This document shows, piece after piece, positions 5,489 through 6,965 of a stretch of DNA of 6,965 nt. The notes beneath the pieces are model-generated. The model was not told the DNA's origin, did not search any database, and was given only the letters and a program-made list of their open reading frames with translations. The translations under genes were made by a program, and so were the position numbers. How positions within the stretch are numbered: the first letter of the stretch is position 1; each line of letters starts with the position of its first letter. Source of the DNA: Rhodobacter sp. (lineage in GTDB: Bacteria > Pseudomonadota > Alphaproteobacteria > Rhodobacterales > Rhodobacteraceae); the NCBI GenBank assembly GCA_003536295.1, contig DPZQ01000122.1, positions 1-6,965 on the forward strand. Direction: 5' to 3'.

Positions 5489-5883
5489 ATGTCTTTGCGC
5501 ATCCGTGCGATTTTACACCCGTTTGCGCAACACAGTTTGGTGCGGTTGCGACGCTGGCGCCAGAATTTGCCAAACGCAAAATCAAGGTAATTGGCGTTTC
5601 AGTTGACGATGTGGCCGATCATAAAAAATGGATCCAGGATATTGATGCAGTCTCGGGCAATCCGGCCAATTTCTCGATCATAGATGATACAAGCCCAACC
5701 GTGGCCAAAGCCTATAATATGCTACCCATCGAGGCCTATTTGCCCGATGACCGCACCCGACAACCGGATTCCAGGTCAAGATTTGGTCGCGCCCTTGGCC
5801 TTGATGACGCGCAAGCCAGCGCACACTTTGACACATTGGACATTAGATTGCCCTATTTGCGTTTTGCCAAAGCGCCAAACTAA
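5489..5883 (+). pseudogene. Broken 1-Cys peroxiredoxin (AhpC/TSA, Prx6 type)
   Basis: Remnant of a cytosolic peroxidase that would reduce hydrogen peroxide and organic peroxides. The ATG at 5489 begins MSLRI, the usual N-terminus of these roughly 215-residue proteins, but five bases later the sequence jumps, in another frame, to DFTPVCATQFGAVATLAPEF, so about 35 codons are missing. The peroxidatic-Cys motif TPVC survives. Matching sequence then runs in one frame through KVIGVSVDDVADHKKW and YNMLPIEAYLPDDRT. About 50 codons are then lost; a short piece, PGQDLV, is in another frame near 5769-5786, and the C-terminal LDDAQA...LPYLRFAKAPN returns in the first frame to the TAA at 5881. Two internal deletions and frame changes make an active enzyme very unlikely. 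There is no good ribosome-binding site. The deletion sizes are estimates from remembered homologues. Confidence 0.85.
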
Positions 5884-5906
5884 AGTTTTAAATAGCCATT
5901 AAAACA

Positions 5907-5936
5907 AAAAGCCCCGCTGTTTCCAGCGGGGCTTTT
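5907..5936. terminator. Strong bidirectional terminator, pnp / peroxiredoxin remnant
   Basis: AAAAGCCCCGCT (5907-5918) and AGCGGGGCTTTT (5925-5936) form a perfect 12-bp stem with a GTTTCC loop. Runs of T follow on both strands: TTTTCTTG on plus and TTTTTGTTTTAATGG on minus. It lies 18 bp past the pnp stop codon and 23 bp past the end of the peroxiredoxin remnant, so it serves pnp and formerly the peroxiredoxin. Confidence 0.93.
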
Positions 5937-5954
5937 CTTGCATTAGCGTTTAGC

Positions 5955-6965
5955 TTAGGATTCGTCTGCGCCTTCGGCACCATCGGCGATTTCAAGACCA
6001 GTTTCTTGATCAACCATTTTCATGCCCAAACGGACTTTGCCGCGATCGTCAAAGCCCAAAAGCTTAACTTTCACTTCTTGACCTTCTTTTAAGGCTTCAT
6101 TTGGATGTGACAGGCGTTTGTTCGCAATTTGCGACACATGTACCAAACCGTCCCGTTTGCCAAAGAAGTTCACGAAAGCACCGAAATCAACCAGTTTCAC
6201 AACTCGGCCCGTGTAGACCATGCCTTCTTCTGGCTCTGCCACGATCGACCAGATCATGTCATAAGCGCGCTTGATCGCTGCCGCATCATTCGAGGCGATT
6301 TTGATCATGCCATCATCATTGATGTCAACTTTTGCGCCCGACGTTTCGACGATTTCACGGATCACTTTACCGCCCGATCCGATTACTTCACGAATTTTGT
6401 CGGTTGGGATCGTCAGCGTTTCGATTTTTGGCGCATAGGCGCTAAAACCTTGGGGTGCACTGATCGATTTAGCCATTTCGGACAAGATATGCATACGGCC
6501 ATCTTTGGCCTGCGCCAAAGCCTGTTCCATAATCGCAGGCGTTATTCCGGCAACTTTGATATCCATTTGCAATGACGTGATCCCTGCTTGGGTGCCCGCC
6601 ACTTTGAAGTCCATATCGCCCAAGTGATCTTCATCGCCCAAGATGTCAGTCAAAATGGCATATTTACCATCATCTTCCAAGATCAACCCCATCGCAACGC
6701 CAGCAACAGGTGCTTTCAGCGGCACGCCTGCGTCCAACATCGACAAAGATCCGCCGCAAACAGACGCCATCGAGGATGAGCCGTTGGACTCGGTGATCTC
6801 GGACACCAAACGGATTGTATAGGGGAAGTCCGTGGCCGCAGGCAAAACAGCCTGAAGGGCGCGCCATGCCAATTTACCATGTCCAATTTCGCGGCGACCC
6901 GGAGGGCCAAAGCGGCCAACTTCGCCGACAGAATAGGGCGGGAAGTTGTAATGCAGCAGGAAGTT
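5955..6965 (-). CDS. pnp: Polyribonucleotide nucleotidyltransferase (PNPase), C-terminal part
   Basis: A phosphorolytic 3'-to-5' exoribonuclease of RNA decay, a cytosolic trimer often tied to RNase E. The reading frame is open to the right edge, giving the last 336 residues of a protein normally near 710. The second RNase PH domain shows HYNFPPYSVGEVGRFG at the left edge, ESNGSSSMASVCGGS (58-72) for phosphate binding, and GDEDHLGDMDF, with Asp111 and Asp117 matching catalytic Asp486 and Asp492 of the E. coli enzyme. A KH domain follows, with IPTDKIREVIGSGGK (186-200), then an S1 domain from GMVYTGRVVKLVDFGAFVNF to KVRLGMKMVD (about 248-318), then a short acidic tail. All C-terminal domains are intact. 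The upstream end, where rpsO usually lies in bacteria, is outside the window. Confidence 0.97.
   Translation of the reverse strand, partial: NFLLHYNFPPYSVGEVGRFGPPGRREIGHGKLAWRALQAVLPAATDFPYTIRLVSEITESNGSSSMASVCGGSLSMLDAGVPLKAPVAGVAMGLILEDDGKYAILTDILGDEDHLGDMDFKVAGTQAGITSLQMDIKVAGITPAIMEQALAQAKDGRMHILSEMAKSISAPQGFSAYAPKIETLTIPTDKIREVIGSGGKVIREIVETSGAKVDINDDGMIKIASNDAAAIKRAYDMIWSIVAEPEEGMVYTGRVVKLVDFGAFVNFFGKRDGLVHVSQIANKRLSHPNEALKEGQEVKVKLLGFDDRGKVRLGMKMVDQETGLEIADGAEGADES

Noticed and set aside
5611..5883. A separate 90-codon protein starting at GTG 5611
   Set aside because: The matching peroxiredoxin sequence continues upstream of the GTG in the same frame, and there is no ribosome-binding site; this is a piece of the pseudogene.
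6129..6575. 148-codon plus-strand open frame opposite pnp
   Set aside because: Antisense shadow of a conserved PNPase region; composition is rich in His, Phe and Asp as expected from the reverse reading.
5955..6872. A shorter PNPase starting at TTG 6872
   Set aside because: The frame stays open to the window edge with clear PNPase residues upstream; the TTG is an internal Leu codon.
1..6965. CRISPR array, defence system, phage or insertion sequence, tRNA or rRNA
   Set aside because: No regularly spaced repeats, transposase or integrase motifs, or tRNA-like folds were seen; the genes are ordinary chromosomal ones.

Overview
The window looks like chromosomal DNA from an alphaproteobacterium of the Rhodobacterales (Roseobacter-like) group. 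The reasons are the strong family resemblance of phosphatidylserine decarboxylase, COQ9, the PIG3-type quinone oxidoreductase, S21 and PNPase to proteins of that group, the COQ9 gene next to rpsU, and a moderate base composition with AT-rich gaps. The taxon call is inference from remembered family sequences, not a search. The region is compact core-type chromosome, with no sign of phage, transposon, CRISPR array, tRNA or rRNA.

Layout, left to right. Positions 1-473 (minus) hold the N-terminal two thirds of phosphatidylserine decarboxylase, cut by the window edge. A 188-bp divergent gap follows. Positions 662-1818 (plus) are a two-gene, translationally coupled unit: an arsenate-reductase-type low-molecular-weight phosphatase and an aquaporin of the arsenite-channel (AqpS) kind. 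Converging on it is rpsU (minus, 1895-2101), whose 3' untranslated region holds three stem-loops, the last a terminator. Divergent from rpsU is a plus-strand pair: a COQ9-family protein (about 2186-2896) and, 3 bp later, a PIG3-type NAD(P)H:quinone oxidoreductase (2900-3892). A shared hairpin separates that pair from a convergent aldehyde dehydrogenase gene (3921-5366, minus). Next is a broken 1-Cys peroxiredoxin gene (5489-5883, plus), then a strong bidirectional terminator, then the C-terminal part of pnp (5955-6965, minus), cut by the right edge.

How the genes work together. The arsC-aqpS pair makes a plausible minimal arsenic detoxification route: the cytosolic enzyme reduces arsenate to arsenite and the channel lets arsenite flow out. 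No arsR, arsH or arsenite pump is visible here. COQ9 and the quinone oxidoreductase are probably co-transcribed; both touch quinone chemistry, but a joint role is inference. The other genes are housekeeping: phospholipid synthesis, ribosome and RNA decay.

I see no convincing undescribed multi-gene system. The points most worth a second look are the aquaporin's changed selectivity-filter position, the decaying peroxiredoxin, the hairpin over the rpsU ribosome-binding site with its structured 3' UTR, and several short inverted repeats in the intergenic gaps.
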